From NCBI GenBank assembly GCA_016800925.1, contig JABCPU010000224.1, forward strand, positions 1-64,000: a stretch of DNA of 64,000 bases, read 5' to 3'. Origin of the DNA: Suillus spraguei. Taxonomy: Eukaryota; Basidiomycota; Agaricomycetes; Boletales; Suillaceae. The notes beneath the pieces are model-generated. The model worked only from the letters and a program-made list of their open reading frames with translations. It had not been told where the DNA came from and did no database searches. Each line of letters opens with the position of its first letter. Within the stretch, counting starts at the first letter, position 1. Of this stretch, positions 45,649 to 56,976 are shown in pieces. Made by a program: the position numbers and the translations under genes.

Positions 45649-46293
45649 TCACGGCAGTTGTACGCAGGGAATGGGGTTTGTAGTACGTGGCATTTGTACT
45701 TCAGGTTCCGGGTCTTTCGGAACATCAGGAACATTAATAGGAGAGGCAACGAGGGATCTCGGAAGTTGTGAATTTTGCCATTTCTTGGGATGGCAATGGA
45801 AAGCTGGGGGCAGCCCGTTCTTCTTCCGATCGGTATCTAAATCAATTTCAATTTCGTCGGATTTCATTGTTCGAGGGAGGATGAGTGTTTCAGCAGCCCA
45901 ATCTATACTCGGGTTCATTGCGCATAACCATGGAATTCCCAGAAAAATTTGATCTCTTCGTCCTAGTTTAGTGATATTGAATTTTCCATACATGGTTTGT
46001 TTGTCAATTTTGACCACTAGGAGACAGTAGTATGTGATCGGTCCTCCTCTGATAAGAGTTCCATCTGCCATAGTAACTCAAAATGGTGTTTTGAGTTTTC
46101 ATTGTGTGATTTGATGGAGTTTCACAAACTCCTCAGAAATGAATGTTCCTGCTGCACCCGAATCAATGACAGCGGTGGTGTCGACGGATTTTAAGCGTGT
46201 ACACGAGTGAAGGGTGATGGAAATACGAAGTTCTTTTCTTTCACCTACAGTACGTACAAGCCTTAGTAATACATTGAGAGAAACATACGTCAA
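45649..46293 (-). pseudogene. Chromovirus protease
   Basis: Retropepsin with the active-site triad in 'AVIDSGAAGTFISEEFV', and further on 'IFLGIPWLCAMNPSIDW', the second conserved block of Ty3/gypsy proteases. The frame is closed by TGA at 46099-46101 and 45649-45651, each likely from CGA. Confidence 0.85.
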
Positions 46294-46329
46294 ATCCCTG
46301 TTTCTCCAGTTTAAAAATCCTCTACAATC

Positions 46330-46528
46330 TGCCTTACAGTTTCTTCATCTTCTTCGTCTTTGACTTTGGTTTGTCAGAGCGGGGTCTTCTTTCTTTCAGG
46401 ACAGTTGTGAATGCGGTGTCCAGTCTTTTTACAGCCAAAGCATTGCCCCTTTTTCATACATTCGGATTTCTCCATATTGGAGATTCAATCTACGACCATT
46501 GCGTTTGAATCATGATTGGGTGTGTAAC
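46330..46528 (-). pseudogene. Chromovirus gag remnant (zinc knuckle)
   Basis: Only the nucleocapsid end of gag is left: 'MKKGQCFGCKKTGHRIHNC' with a perfect CX2CX4HX4C. The rest of gag and the primer-binding site are missing, because the family-A LTR begins at 46529. Confidence 0.8.
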
Positions 46529-46900
46529 TGTTACGACCATGCAAAACCGGAGATTAGTAAGAAGTCCTGGTCTTACATGGGGTTGTACCAAAGGGTTGTA
46601 AAGTCAAAGGGGCTTGGCCTCAGCTCATACGCTGTGCCCCTTACCCGAGTATGTGCCCTTAATTTCGGATGAAGTTCAAGGGAGAGTTCTGGTGAAGTCC
46701 GGATGGAGGGTCCGGATGAGCGCGGGAATGCGCCGGAACTATTTCCGGAAGGTAGGGAGTAATGGTAACACTACTGGAACAAGCTCCAAGTAGAACAGAT
46801 GAAAGATGGACTGCTGGACAAAGTCCAGGGCAGGATAGGAGCAGAGCTCCAGAGGGAAAGATGATCCATAAATGTCAGAGGATAGGATAGAATGGATCTG

Positions 46901-47150
46901 GAGCTCAGAGGAGCAGAGGAGCAGAGGAGCAGAGGAGTGGAGGAGCAGAGGAGCAGAGGAGGAGCAGAGGAGCAGAGGAGCAGAGGAGCAGAGGAGCAGA
47001 GGAGCAGAGGAGCAGAGGAGCAGAGGAGCAGAGGAGCAGAGGAGCAGAGGAGCAGAGGAGCAGAGGAGCAGAGGAGCAGAGGAGCAGAGGAGCAGAGGAG
47101 CAGAGGAACAGAGGAGCAGAGGAGCAGAGGAGTGGAGGAGCAGAGGAGCG
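46901..47150. repeat. 8-bp minisatellite (GAGCAGAG)n
   Basis: About 30 nearly perfect copies of GAGCAGAG. Because 8 is not a multiple of 3, each strand gives open frames with an 8-residue period (RSRGAEEQ on plus). These frames are an artefact of the repeat, not genes. Confidence 0.9.
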
Positions 47151-47636
47151 GATGATTGGATGATTGGATGAGCATAGCTCTGTGGATCTTAGAGGAAGTG
47201 TTGGCTACTAGAGAGGAGTAGGTCCAGATATGGTGTAGAGATAGTATAGACTACTCCGGACAAGGTCCGGAATAGAAACAGACAGTATAAGACTACCAAA
47301 GGTAGAGTCGGAGGTGAAACAGATGATAGACGGAGATGGACAAAGTCCAAAAAATTATAAGATATAGGATCAAAGCTCCGGCCTAGGGAGTGATCCCATA
47401 GGCCAGAGTCGGAAGCTTACAAGGGCCGGAGCCCAAGTGCAAGAACGGAAACGGAGTTATATAGACATGATAACAGGATACAGAGTAATCAAAGGAATAT
47501 ACAGAAGTAGGAAACAATGAATCAGACTGAGGTCTGCAGGAGTTGTACTACAAGTTTATATACTGTAGGTAGCATGCCGGAAGGCAAGTAAGGATAGTCC
47601 GAGGCTATGTTTGAGGCATTGTGGAACACAAGGCTA

Positions 47637-48112
47637 TGTTACAATCGTACGTGCCCCTATTCATTCTCTCTTTACTTCCTTACTTGTATATCATGTCACA
47701 TGACTCTGACTCATATGCTCAACACATCTGTACTATAGTTGCCTTCCTTATTTGGATACGCACTTATCTTCCCACACCTCTCTTGGTCCGTGCGCACATA
47801 TTGGTCTATTTAAGCACGTTGTACTTGTAGTAGATTCTTTACTTTAATCTTACTGGGTTTTACCTGGAATCTCCTTCGCTTAGGTCTCCAACCTAAGTCG
47901 TCTTGAATCGTCTCTAAGTCTAAGCACTCCTTAGTCTTAGTCTCTATTCTCGTAGAACCTCTTAGACTCGTCTTTGAGGCCAAACCCTTGATTGTACTTG
48001 GAACACGTTCCTTGTACTTTCACCTTGTCCTCTTCTGGACATTGTAAGAACTTCCCAGCAGACCATCTGTGTCTTTTCACTGTCGCTGGTGACGCCACCC
48101 CAGTTCGTAACA
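47637..48112 (+). mobile_element. Solo LTR, family B, inserted in the family-A LTR
   Basis: 476 bp, TGTTACAATCGTACGTGCCC to CAGTTCGTAACA, flanked by the direct repeat GGCTA (47632-47636 and 48113-48117). The empty site is seen at 1-40, where 'ACAAGGCTATGAAC' is continuous. It matches the chromovirus 3' LTR (38527-39000) in inverse orientation. Confidence 0.92.
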
Positions 48113-48517
48113 GGCTATGAACTCGGAAATAAGACTTGTACGAAATATCTTATCAAGACGGAAGTCAAGATAACCGAAAGCCAGAGGTGCAGAGATAACC
48201 GAAAGCCGGACACAGGTATTAACCTAAAAGGAGTAACGCGCAGGTGCGTGGGAATAGTTTCAGATATGGACACAGATCGGATATAGACATGGATTGGATA
48301 TGGACATGGATTGGATATGAACACGGATCGGATGGGTGGATCAGATCGGATGGATGAACTGAGTTGGATATGGATATGGATTAGATATGGATGGATATTG
48401 ATTGGAGTGGATGGGTGGATTGGATATGTGAGCTGGATTGGATGGGTGGACTAGGATGTATGGATTGGGTGTCCAGATGTCCATGGATCAGACCTAAATG
48501 TACGGTATATGACAAGT

Positions 48518-48742
48518 AGGATTAAAGTAAAGAATCCACTACAAGTACATCATGTTTATATATGTAGATATAAATGCACAGACCAGGCAACCATGGGAAG
48601 GTAACTGCATATCCTAACAAGGAAGGCATGTATAGTACAAGCATGTTGAGACGCATGAGTCACGTGTGAATGTGAGATCAGTTACAAGACAAGTAGGTGA
48701 GTGAAAGTAGAAAATGAATAGGGGCACATATGATTGTAACAC
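48518..48742 (-). repeat. Truncated family-B LTR
   Basis: The last 225 bp match 38784-39000 in the same orientation and end with GATTGTAACA. It is probably what remains of the chromovirus 5' LTR; its inner half is missing at the junction with the family-A LTR (48514). Confidence 0.75.
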
Positions 48743-48754
48743 TCATCAATATTG

Positions 48755-51700
48755 CACATAATCCCAAGGCCCACACAAACTATCATTATCTGAGTCTCGC
48801 CCATATGCGAGACATAGTAAAAAAACACATGGATCAAGTCAATCAATTAAAGTTGCAGGTATGTTTTATTATTCTGCCTTTATGTATTTTCATTGACCCT
48901 TTCTAGGCCTGTAACAACTCATGCAAGTATATGTATATGTACACTCTCACTCAGTTGGATGACTACAACTGCCTTGTCATGGCTATCTCTGAGAATGACA
49001 TCCCTCGCATCCATGAGGTCATCAACATTGCATTATGCAACGGCGCCAGCATCTGAGAAATTGTCAACAAGCTAGAAGACACTCTCAAGGGTGTCTACTG
49101 GCCTTGCAGATATGGTGCCAGTGACTTGGATATTGCCACTCTTGTCTTTAGACTGGGAGGGCATCAGTTGCTTTTGCACTCAACCAAGGCGTCAAGATTC
49201 CATTCCTACGCACTCTTCACACTAAATCTGTATTCACACCCCCACACCAACCATCAGCCCAATATGCAATGATCAATTCGACCAAAATATCCAACATATT
49301 GTTGTCAACACTCATGCAGACTTGTTGCCCTTGTGCGGCGTTAGTTTTATGATCAATGAGATTGTACTTGAGGAGATGGTGGTTCATTTTAGTAAGTTCA
49401 ACAAGGTTGGTGGCCTTTGTTGGAAGCACTCAAACATTATTGACCCAGTTCTCCGCACATATGACCCTGCCGTCAGCATTGTGCAGAAAATCCATGATGG
49501 CCATATCCATCTCAGAAAGGAGCTCACTGTAATTGGTGTCTCATGCTTTGGTGAAGACCAGATATACACTATCCTTGCAGCACCCACTTGAAAGACTGAG
49601 GACACATCAGACAAGGAGCGCATCCTTGCACAAACTGTTGAGTGCTGAAACTCGAGTAATGCAGTTACTTCTGTCGGACCAGCCTGGTCTTTGTGACAGA
49701 TGGTGATGCAACTCGATGTGCTGCCAGACACAAACTTTTTGTCAAGACACCTTTAGCTCCAGACTCACCTTTATATGGCACACTCACCAATATGCCAGGC
49801 CTCAATTTGTTCACTGGCATGGGTAAAATGACACTCAATTTCGACTTCAAGCACATATTTAAGTGTATGTTATTTTTATTGATGATGAATGCTACTAATT
49901 TAATATGATTGTAGGTATCTGCACACTCATCCGGTCACCTGTGGGCATTGTGCTCAATAATGGCCACGTCATCAATTCCATGATGCTCACGTGCTATCTC
50001 ATGTGGTTGCCGGCATATGAGGAAGCTGCAGTGACAAAACTACTTTACCCCGATGACCCTCAAGACGACCCTCATGCAGTTGAGCTTATGCTCGCCATCA
50101 TCGAATTCTCAAACTCTCAGCTCCACATATCCAATGATTCATTTTCCATGGATGTCAATACTCATGCTGATGTGGCATCCATTTATCTTCTCAGTAAACT
50201 GCTTGAATCCATCTTAATGCCTTTCATCTGCGTCAAGCTCTCCTTGTACCAGCAATTTGAACATCTCAGCTGTTAATCACATCTTGCTTTCTCATTTTTC
50301 CATGCTCACCACTGTTCCTTCATGTCCTATCAACTCTATTACGACACACAGACAATGGTCAAGAACACTGTATTCTCCCTCGCCAAGCAACAGTCTCTTG
50401 ATCCATATGCACCTTTTTTCCTTGGTGACATCGGAGATGACCCCCTTGAGATTCTATTTGGATGCACTTGCATGATTGGCGGTCACAACTTGGCTTGTTC
50501 CTATGCCCAGGCCATCAACCGCCTTGCCACTGCACAGGACATTGATGGGGTATTCAAGTGTCATCCTGAGCTTGATCCAGGTCACTGACGATTGAAACTC
50601 ACTCGCCATGAGGGAGTTTATCACATTAATCGGGAGATCTGGAAGGGTGATATAATCTCTGGCCGATGCGATCTTCCCTTATCATGGCGCAAAGGCTGTG
50701 AGGACGCACTTTTGATCCTTACAACTTTGCAGCTTGATCTGATTCATTACTTCTATGTGGAACTCTTCAATACTACATCTGGCATTGACATGCTACATCC
50801 ATTTGGCAACAACAAGTATCTTGGCATTAGTACTACAGACAATGAGCTCGATGACACCAGCTAGACTTCCCCCTCCTATTGCAGTATCTTCTACCTCACA
50901 ATGTCTAGAAAGGGTCTTGAGTGAGGATGGTGTTGAGGGTGTCAGTCCTGGAGAGTTACAGGGAGAGAATGATGATGAAGAAGTCATGTTGATGTTTGAA
51001 GAGGCCTTAATTGACAGCTCATCTGCTGATGCCCCCCCTCAGTCTAACCAGCCTTGCACTCTAGATTCTTCATCCCCACCACTACTGCAAGGCCCAGGCA
51101 TCTGTCCTGACAACTATCTCTTGTATAATGGCCGCTGGATCCACAAACAGACAGTCTGTCATCTCATCATCAACAAAGACTTTATTTTAAAGTCTCTCAA
51201 CCGACTCGAGCGTGTCCATGCTGGTTATACTAAAGTCAACAAGTGCATTGATATGTCAGTGGGTCGCATCACTAACCAGAACCTATTCCTCATTGGCGAT
51301 ATCTTTGTGACCATCCTGCGCTCTGGTCGTACACTTTCTATTGCAATACTTTTTTTGACAGCAGCTAGCCTTAGTGGTATTTCTCACTCGTCAATCAACA
51401 TAGGCGTGATGAAAGCTTCAAGAACCACTGCAAAGATCACTGGCCAACTGCTTACCATCATCACTACTTGCCTCTCAGCTGATGTTTCACAGATGTTCTT
51501 ATGGCACAATGGATATGTTACCGCATGTTTGGTAATTCAAGGATCCTCAGAGTCTACAGAATGCAATGTTGTCATTACTGTCCCAGGCTCACTTGTCAAG
51601 CCTGTCAATCCTGAGCCCACATTCATTCAGCTATGCGATGACATCAATGTGGATGACTTCTTGCAAGTGAAGGGGGGCAGAGCACATGGCAGATCTCGCA

Positions 51701-52804
51701 GGATGCTCTGCAAGCAGCCTGTGACCTGCTATGGGCGAAAGTAGTAGTGATAAATGTCTCCCTTAAGTCAATTGCAGTCATGACTCCTTCGGACGAGACC
51801 AAATTTCCTTACAGACACTCAGATGGTAAGTGTCTCGCAGTTTGTCTCTTCATTTTATTTATAATGCTACAATTACATTTACAGGTACTCCTGCTGTCAT
51901 TTCTATGGAGGCTAGTAATTTGCTGGGAGCATCCAAAGGCGAATGGATCTCCTCGTGTCCCCTTTGTGAATCCAGTATCCTCAACATGCACAATCACATG
52001 GGCTAGCATATCCTGCACGCCTTCAGTAACACTCCCATGGAGGTCATTTTGAAAGAACCAGTAAGTTTTTAAAAAATTACATATGTACTTTACATTGATG
52101 ACTATCTACAAGGTCAGCAACACACTTCCGTGTGGCTTTTGTGGACGTTCCAGTCGATCAGAGTGTGCTATCACCATCACTGTGCCTGCAAAAGCCACAA
52201 CAACATGGGACACGAAGTGCATGTACCAGCACCAATTCCAATACACATCCGCCGAGATCGGTTCAAAGAATACCCCATGCCACAACTTGCCACTTAAATG
52301 TGAGCTTTGCCATCCCATTCTCCCTCCACATCAGCAAAACACTTATGTACTATACAGGGAAGTCCCCCTATGTACAATGCTGTGCAGTGCTGTGTAGTGC
52401 TGTGTAGTGCTGCACAGCACTGGAGATAGGGGGACCTCACATTTGGGTTTTGCTGATGTGGCACCCGGCAAGGGAACAAGAAAGACAGCAGTCATCCCAG
52501 TGGGCGCCGTTTGGCACTACAATATGCATGAGCATATCTTCTGGGAGCATGAGGAATATATGGTACCAGGACAGAGAGATGTTGGTTTACTGCTGCCTGT
52601 AAGTGTTTGGAAGGAGATGAGGCTCATGGACCTGGAGCAGACTGCTTCATGCATCCCAAAGACTCATTGGCAGCCTTCCTACACTCCTTCAGACGAGATC
52701 GGCAAGGAGAATGTGCCTCTGTTAGTTTCTCTGGTTCCAAAGTGCTGGAGCACAAGCACACACCGACGTCCCACAACAACGGTGGCTATTGTCCTTCATG
52801 TATA
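48755..52804 (+). pseudogene. Transposon-like gene of an unnamed Agaricomycete family
   Basis: About 4 kb of continuous coding remnants. Blocks in order: 'YMYTLTQLDDYNCLVM', 'RYGASDLDIATLVFRLGG', 'LCGVSFMINEIVLEEM', 'GGLCWKHSNIIDPVLRTYD', 'ITVIGVSCFGEDQIYTI'-like sequence with 'LAAPT', 'VTDGDATRCAARHKLF', 'MPGLNLFTG', 'LNFDFKHIFK', 'CTLIRSPVGIVLNNGHVINS', 'MSYQLYYDTQTMVKN', 'FFLGDIGDDPLEILFG', 'LTRHEGVYHINREIW', then an acidic linker and Cys-rich finger-like motifs (CPLCESSILNMHNHMG, CGFCGRSS). I recognise the core as a repeated, uncharacterised Agaricomycete family. Asp in 'DGDATR' and 'DFDFKH' could be part of a DDE nuclease centre, which is inference. There are several stops and at least one 1-nt frameshift (about 49690), so this copy is dead. 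Confidence 0.6.
52326..52461. mobile_element. 136-bp MITE with perfect 15-bp inverted ends
   Basis: CCACATCAGCAAAAC at the left is the exact inverse of GTTTTGCTGATGTGG at the right. An inner pair (CCCCCTA / TAGGGGG) extends the symmetry, and the centre is a GTGCTGTGTA-type tandem. It splits the zinc-finger-like end of the transposon-like gene. No clear target duplication. Confidence 0.7.
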
Positions 52805-52830
52805 ATTAGATAATATATTATATAATTTTA

Positions 52831-53499
52831 TTATTTCGATAAATATAATATCATGAATGATGGAGAGGCTGGATAAGGAGCAACATTAAGGATGTTGAAT
52901 CCTGATGCAGGCTCATCCCATTCATCAAAGAAGGCTTGAATGACCATTCCGACTGCTCTGACTGCTCTTGCTGTACTTAGTGCTTGATTACTTACTTTAG
53001 CACCTATTCCAGTCGCATACATACTCATTTTCACACTGCAGCTGTCTGTTTTGCTTTGCAATAGTTGAATTGATTCATTTTGACTTAACATTGTACGACG
53101 AACGACTACCTAATATGGCTAAATTACATGATCGGTAACGCTGTCATCACGCTGTCACGGTAGGCGTAGGGGGTACCCAAGTTACGACAGGTTAGTGTCT
53201 TGAACTACTCGATCGCACACCTCTTGACCCTCGATATTGGGTTTTTCCAAGAGGTTGGAGAATTTTGCTGGTGAGAGAGCAGCAGCGCAGGCGTCAACAG
53301 TCGGGGCGCCAGAGGAAGGATTGAAATCAGGAGTGAAGACAATATCATGGATAAAAGATAGGATCATTATCTGTTTACGTTTGTTCCGTAGGAAGGAAAA
53401 AAATAGAGATAGTCGGCCATCAGAGCATTTGACGAGCTCTGGTGTAGTAGACGCATGAATGTTGTCGTATGGAGGTGGCAAGGTAACCGAGTTGGCCAT
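52831..53499 (-). CDS. Two short hypothetical ORFs
   Basis: 52831-53091 (86 codons, 'VSNQALSTARAVRAVGMVIQ') and 53182-53499 (105 codons, 'DACAAALSPAKFSNLLEKPN'). The second resembles a block common in Agaricomycete ankyrin-like hypothetical proteins (xLSPxxFSNLLxxPNIEG), which I recall but cannot verify. Either may be a fragment of a larger gene. Confidence 0.35.
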
Positions 53500-53714
53500 C
53501 GTTGAAAATATCAGACTTGGTGGTCATTGAGGCAAAGGTAAAGGAGCTAATATTGAGAGCTTAGGGGCCTGACTTTATCCGAACTTCCGACGACACAGCA
53601 TTTTCGAGTAAGATCCCTACGAGCTCGGCGAGTGGCGCAAACCAGCAACCTCGATCATCGATGGTGTGTCTTCGGCTTTTGCATTGCTGAATTGTGCCTA
53701 CTATCGAGCAATTA

Positions 53715-54895
53715 TGAAAGAAGATTCAAAATTATCATGCATGTAAAACGGATGCCTAAATTATACTAGCACCCATGCCATATCATCGCGAGTGAACCAT
53801 CACCAACTTCTCCTCCGAGTCAAATGACACTTCTGTGAGAGAAGCCACCCAGAATGCTTCTCCCACCATAGTCATGGCCCAACGAGGTACTACCACGCTA
53901 ATGCACCAAAACGCACGTTAGCTGGTAAAAGATGAACGCCAATTAGCCATATCTGTGGGAAATGATAAATGCTAGGCAACAGACAAGGAATAGAAAATAC
54001 AAACGTTATACAGGCGGTAGCTTGACTGGTCACTCATCTCGTCGCGAAAGAAAAAGTAACGAATCCCGACCCAAGAACCCATAGAAACGAAAAGGACAGT
54101 GGAAAAGGGCCCCAAACTCCAAAATAAGCCAAGCGCAAAGGAAAATAGTGGAAGTGCACAAAGCATATATATACGAGATCCTTTGGGCGCTACAATCGGC
54201 AGGCTTCGTCGTCCTGACATGCGATCCCCAATGACGTCAGCAAAATCCTGCGCATGAATTGTTAGAAGGATGACAACGCGCTGCAGGAAAGTGCATTTAT
54301 GCTCGTTCCGTCGAGTGAAGATCCCCTTGCTAGAATATATATCTTGTTAACGAAATATTATCCCTCTAATGGAGAATGACCTACACAGAATCAGCAAAGA
54401 ACCGAGTTCATTTGCCGCATAACCTCCTGCATTGCACAAATTCTTGAAAATGGGATGATGACTGAGATGAAAGTCTTCGTGCATGACTAGGAACATGGTG
54501 AAAACTCCACTGGTCATGGCGACATTTAAGCTGAAAAGGGATGAAAAGCTCAAACAGAAAACCATGAGTCCCCAGCGTAATGCACGACATTCCTTCATGC
54601 TGATGCGTCCAGACGGCACAGGACGCCATGGTTTGTTCAAGACATCTTCATGCACAGAATAGGATTGGTTAGACACATTGAACTGAAAGAGATGAAGCCA
54701 GAGCCAGAAAAGAGCGCAAGATAGGCTTAGCATATTGTGACGAGGAGATACAACAGCTGTAAATATCATCTACCGCAAAAATTTAGTGTCGCGTAGTAAT
54801 GGTCACCAGAATGAATACCACGGGGAAAATTGTTGTCTTGAAGTCAGATCTTGTGAAAAGCCAAGCAGTCTCGAAGTGACGCAACACACAATGCA
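53715..54895 (-). repeat. Left arm of the 1.2-kb UbiA inverted repeat
   Basis: Highly similar to the inverse of 57000-58207, covering the whole UbiA gene copy and about 200 bp beyond its end ('CATGTA...ATTTTGAATCTTCTTT'-type sequence at the outer edge). The arms are separated by 2.1 kb. Confidence 0.85.
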
Positions 54896-54920
54896 AAGGA
54901 GTCGCTGCGATGTAGGACAT
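53890..54920 (-). pseudogene. UbiA-family prenyltransferase-like gene (copy C), frameshifted
   Basis: Same exon plan as copy D. Exon 1 54920-54822 (99 nt, begins MSYIAATPLHCVLRH), exon 2 54769-54385 (385 nt), exon 3 after the intron ending near 54330, and exon 4 ending at TAG 53890. Exon 2 carries 'FNVSNQSY', 'HEDVLNKPWRPVPSGRIS' and two membrane segments. In exon 3, one base is missing compared with copy D (CAACGCGC here at 54274-54281 against the inverse of GCGCGCTTG in D), which shifts the frame just before 'HAQDFAD'. Downstream codons remain intact in the other frame ('SGRRSLPIVAPKGSRIYML'). Everything else looks functional, so the loss is recent. A sequencing error would give the same picture. 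Confidence 0.8.
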
Positions 54921-56976
54921 GAGTAATGTGGAACGTTTTTTCTGTCCAACACATTATATAGTTCAAAAGATGATTCCGGTCATGCATGAGCGGCGACCGG
55001 TAGGCATGGATGACACAAGACTTATCACAAGGGTTGGATTGCATGCTGTGTTTGCAGTCATCCTAACCTCGTTTGAAGTAATAATATAGAAGGATATTAT
55101 TCAGGTTACCGTGTAGAGACTAGAATAATTACAGTTAGCGATATGCGAGTGATAACGATAACATACCTCAGCATGTTGGGGGACCTTATGACACGAATAG
55201 GCAGGTTGTTTCGACTCCTCAGGGCGTCACTCTTGGTAAAGCGGTATATAGTTGACCACAGACGAATTTGGGTTCATTTGAAGGTGGGCCCGGGCGTGAG
55301 CGCTGTGCACGAGCGTCCGTGTCAGCCCCAGCTTGATGATCACTCTAATCGGCGAAAGTGCAACAGAATACAAATCTCACTAGTGGTACAGCGCTGCGCC
55401 ACACGGTGGTTGGATTCGATGGACCCTTGTTGCAATGCTAGATCGATTGCAAAAACATTTCGATGTGCGCCACAAGATATATTGATAGATTACTACCTGA
55501 TGGCTACAGTATACTTTCCAGGTGTTCAGGTGTCCGCCGTCAGATATCCTAGCGTCCGAATCCGAGCCAAGGAGCAAAAAGGTCAAGCTGATGTAGGGTC
55601 AAGATGGTTGCCTCTTGATAGGGTCGGTACTCTGATGTTTTGGGATGTAGTGGCTAAAAATGCAAAAATCCGGAGTGTGGGAATAATGTGGGGAGTCCAT
55701 GTACCAGAATAATGTGTTTACGATTTCCGCTTTTGGAACCGAAAATTGCGGCAGTACTGTATAGGGTGTGTGGTGATATATCACCTGTGGGGTGTTAAAG
55801 CCAGGGATATAACATGGCTGAGTGCTAATGAGAGTAAAATGATACATTATATTGACAGTATCTGCTGACTGCAGCGCATCGATGAGAGATTAGGATGAAA
55901 TTATGGCCACGGATTATGAAGATGTGACGTGGAATATCGATTCTATGTTGCTGTCGAGTACTCTTGCGTCTTTAAACAACACGTCATTCTGCCATCTGCC
56001 ACTGACGTGGGCAGAACATGGTTCTACCAGGTTATGCCAGTTCTGCCGGGATAACTACCTCAAAATAATTCTTCCCACAGCATAGCTACGATCATGACAC
56101 TATTACTTCAACCGGCATCAGCACTTGCACAGTTTCAAACTTTCTGCTTTACCGCCAAATCTTTCCAAGATCGGCTACCACTCGCCGACTTATCCGTGGT
56201 TATAGAAACCAGGCCGGTCCCCAGCCTAGCTTCGTCTGGTTAATCTCGGAGAGACTTATCAGTCCAACTACGTTACATCTCAAAAGACGTACACACGTCA
56301 GACCGGTCATGAGTCTACCCTGGTTCGTGGCTCTCTTGAAATTATCACGCCGCGTGCTCATCACCGACGTCGAGTTCGAGGTCGCGCGTGTTCGCAATTC
56401 CGACATTATCACTAATTGGGATGAACTGGATCTCCGCCTGGCACGATGTTGGGCGAGAAGATGAGACTCCTATCTCTAATCCGTATTTCTACACTACTGA
56501 AGGTGATAGTTGCATGAGTAACTACATCGGCCAATATTCTTCTTCTGTATTTTTAGAACCCTTGGCGCACAACTCTGAGCCCATTTCAAAATGAACACAA
56601 ACTCGTCTGGGGTCAACTATAACCGAGAGTGATCATAGTGCCATGAGGAGTCGGAACAATATGTCTAGCCCATTTGCGTGAACAAAACAAAAAACATTCT
56701 TCCACATGCTGAGGTGTGTTGTCGTAATCACTCACATATCACTACTTACTGAAGTAAAAGGAGCGCAAGCGCTCTTTCGGCCTTGGCTGCATCCTAATTA
56801 TTTTGCCCAAGGCACAGGAAGGCAAAAAGAGTGCGAAGATGCAGCCCTTCTGATTCCGCGTTATTCATGCCCACCGGTCACCGTTCATGCAAATCAAATG
56901 TTTGGAACCAAAAATTCGATATGGTTGTCCTTTTGAATTATATAATTCTGGAAGGCAGAAGGACTCCGCATTAATC
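54921..56976. other. Spacer between the UbiA copies, with gene debris
   Basis: 55143-55712 is an unassigned 189-codon frame. 56190-56460 has a gene-like frame in which 'PQPSFVWLISERLISPTT' and 'SDIITNWDELDLRLARCW' can be read, without an ATG-to-stop context. 55957-56082 is one half of an inverted repeat pair with 59085-59166. Confidence 0.4.
55957..56082 (+). repeat. Short inverted repeat, left member
   Basis: The segment with 'GAGTACTCTTGCGTCTTTAA', 'TTCTGCCGGGATAACTACCT' and 'CAAAATAATTCTTCCCAC' is the inverse of 59085-59166. Each contains an internal palindrome (GGCAGAAC...GTTCTGCC). The pair brackets the intact UbiA gene and the spacer before the EELR gene. Confidence 0.6.

Larger units (their letters stand above)
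46529..48514 (-). repeat. Family-A LTR, enlarged, with nested insertions
   Basis: Bounded on the plus strand by TGTTACGACC and GGTATATGACA, the same termini as the 771-bp solo LTR in RT, but read in the opposite orientation. After removal of the nested solo LTR (47637-48112) it is still about 1.5 kb, partly because of the minisatellite at 46901-47150. The flanks GTAAC (left) and AGTAG (right) do not match, so this is not a simple insertion. It could be the boundary of a rearranged element. Confidence 0.7.

Noticed and set aside
46872..47175. Long open frames on both strands with repeated 'RSRGAEEQ' or 'LLLCSSAP' residues
   Set aside because: They come from an 8-bp minisatellite, which stays open in all frames by composition. 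No start context or homology supports a protein.
46524..48519. Family-A LTR at 46529-48514 as a simple solo LTR
   Set aside because: The 5-bp flanks (GTAAC and AGTAG) differ, and the length after removing the nested LTR is about twice that of the other family-A LTR.
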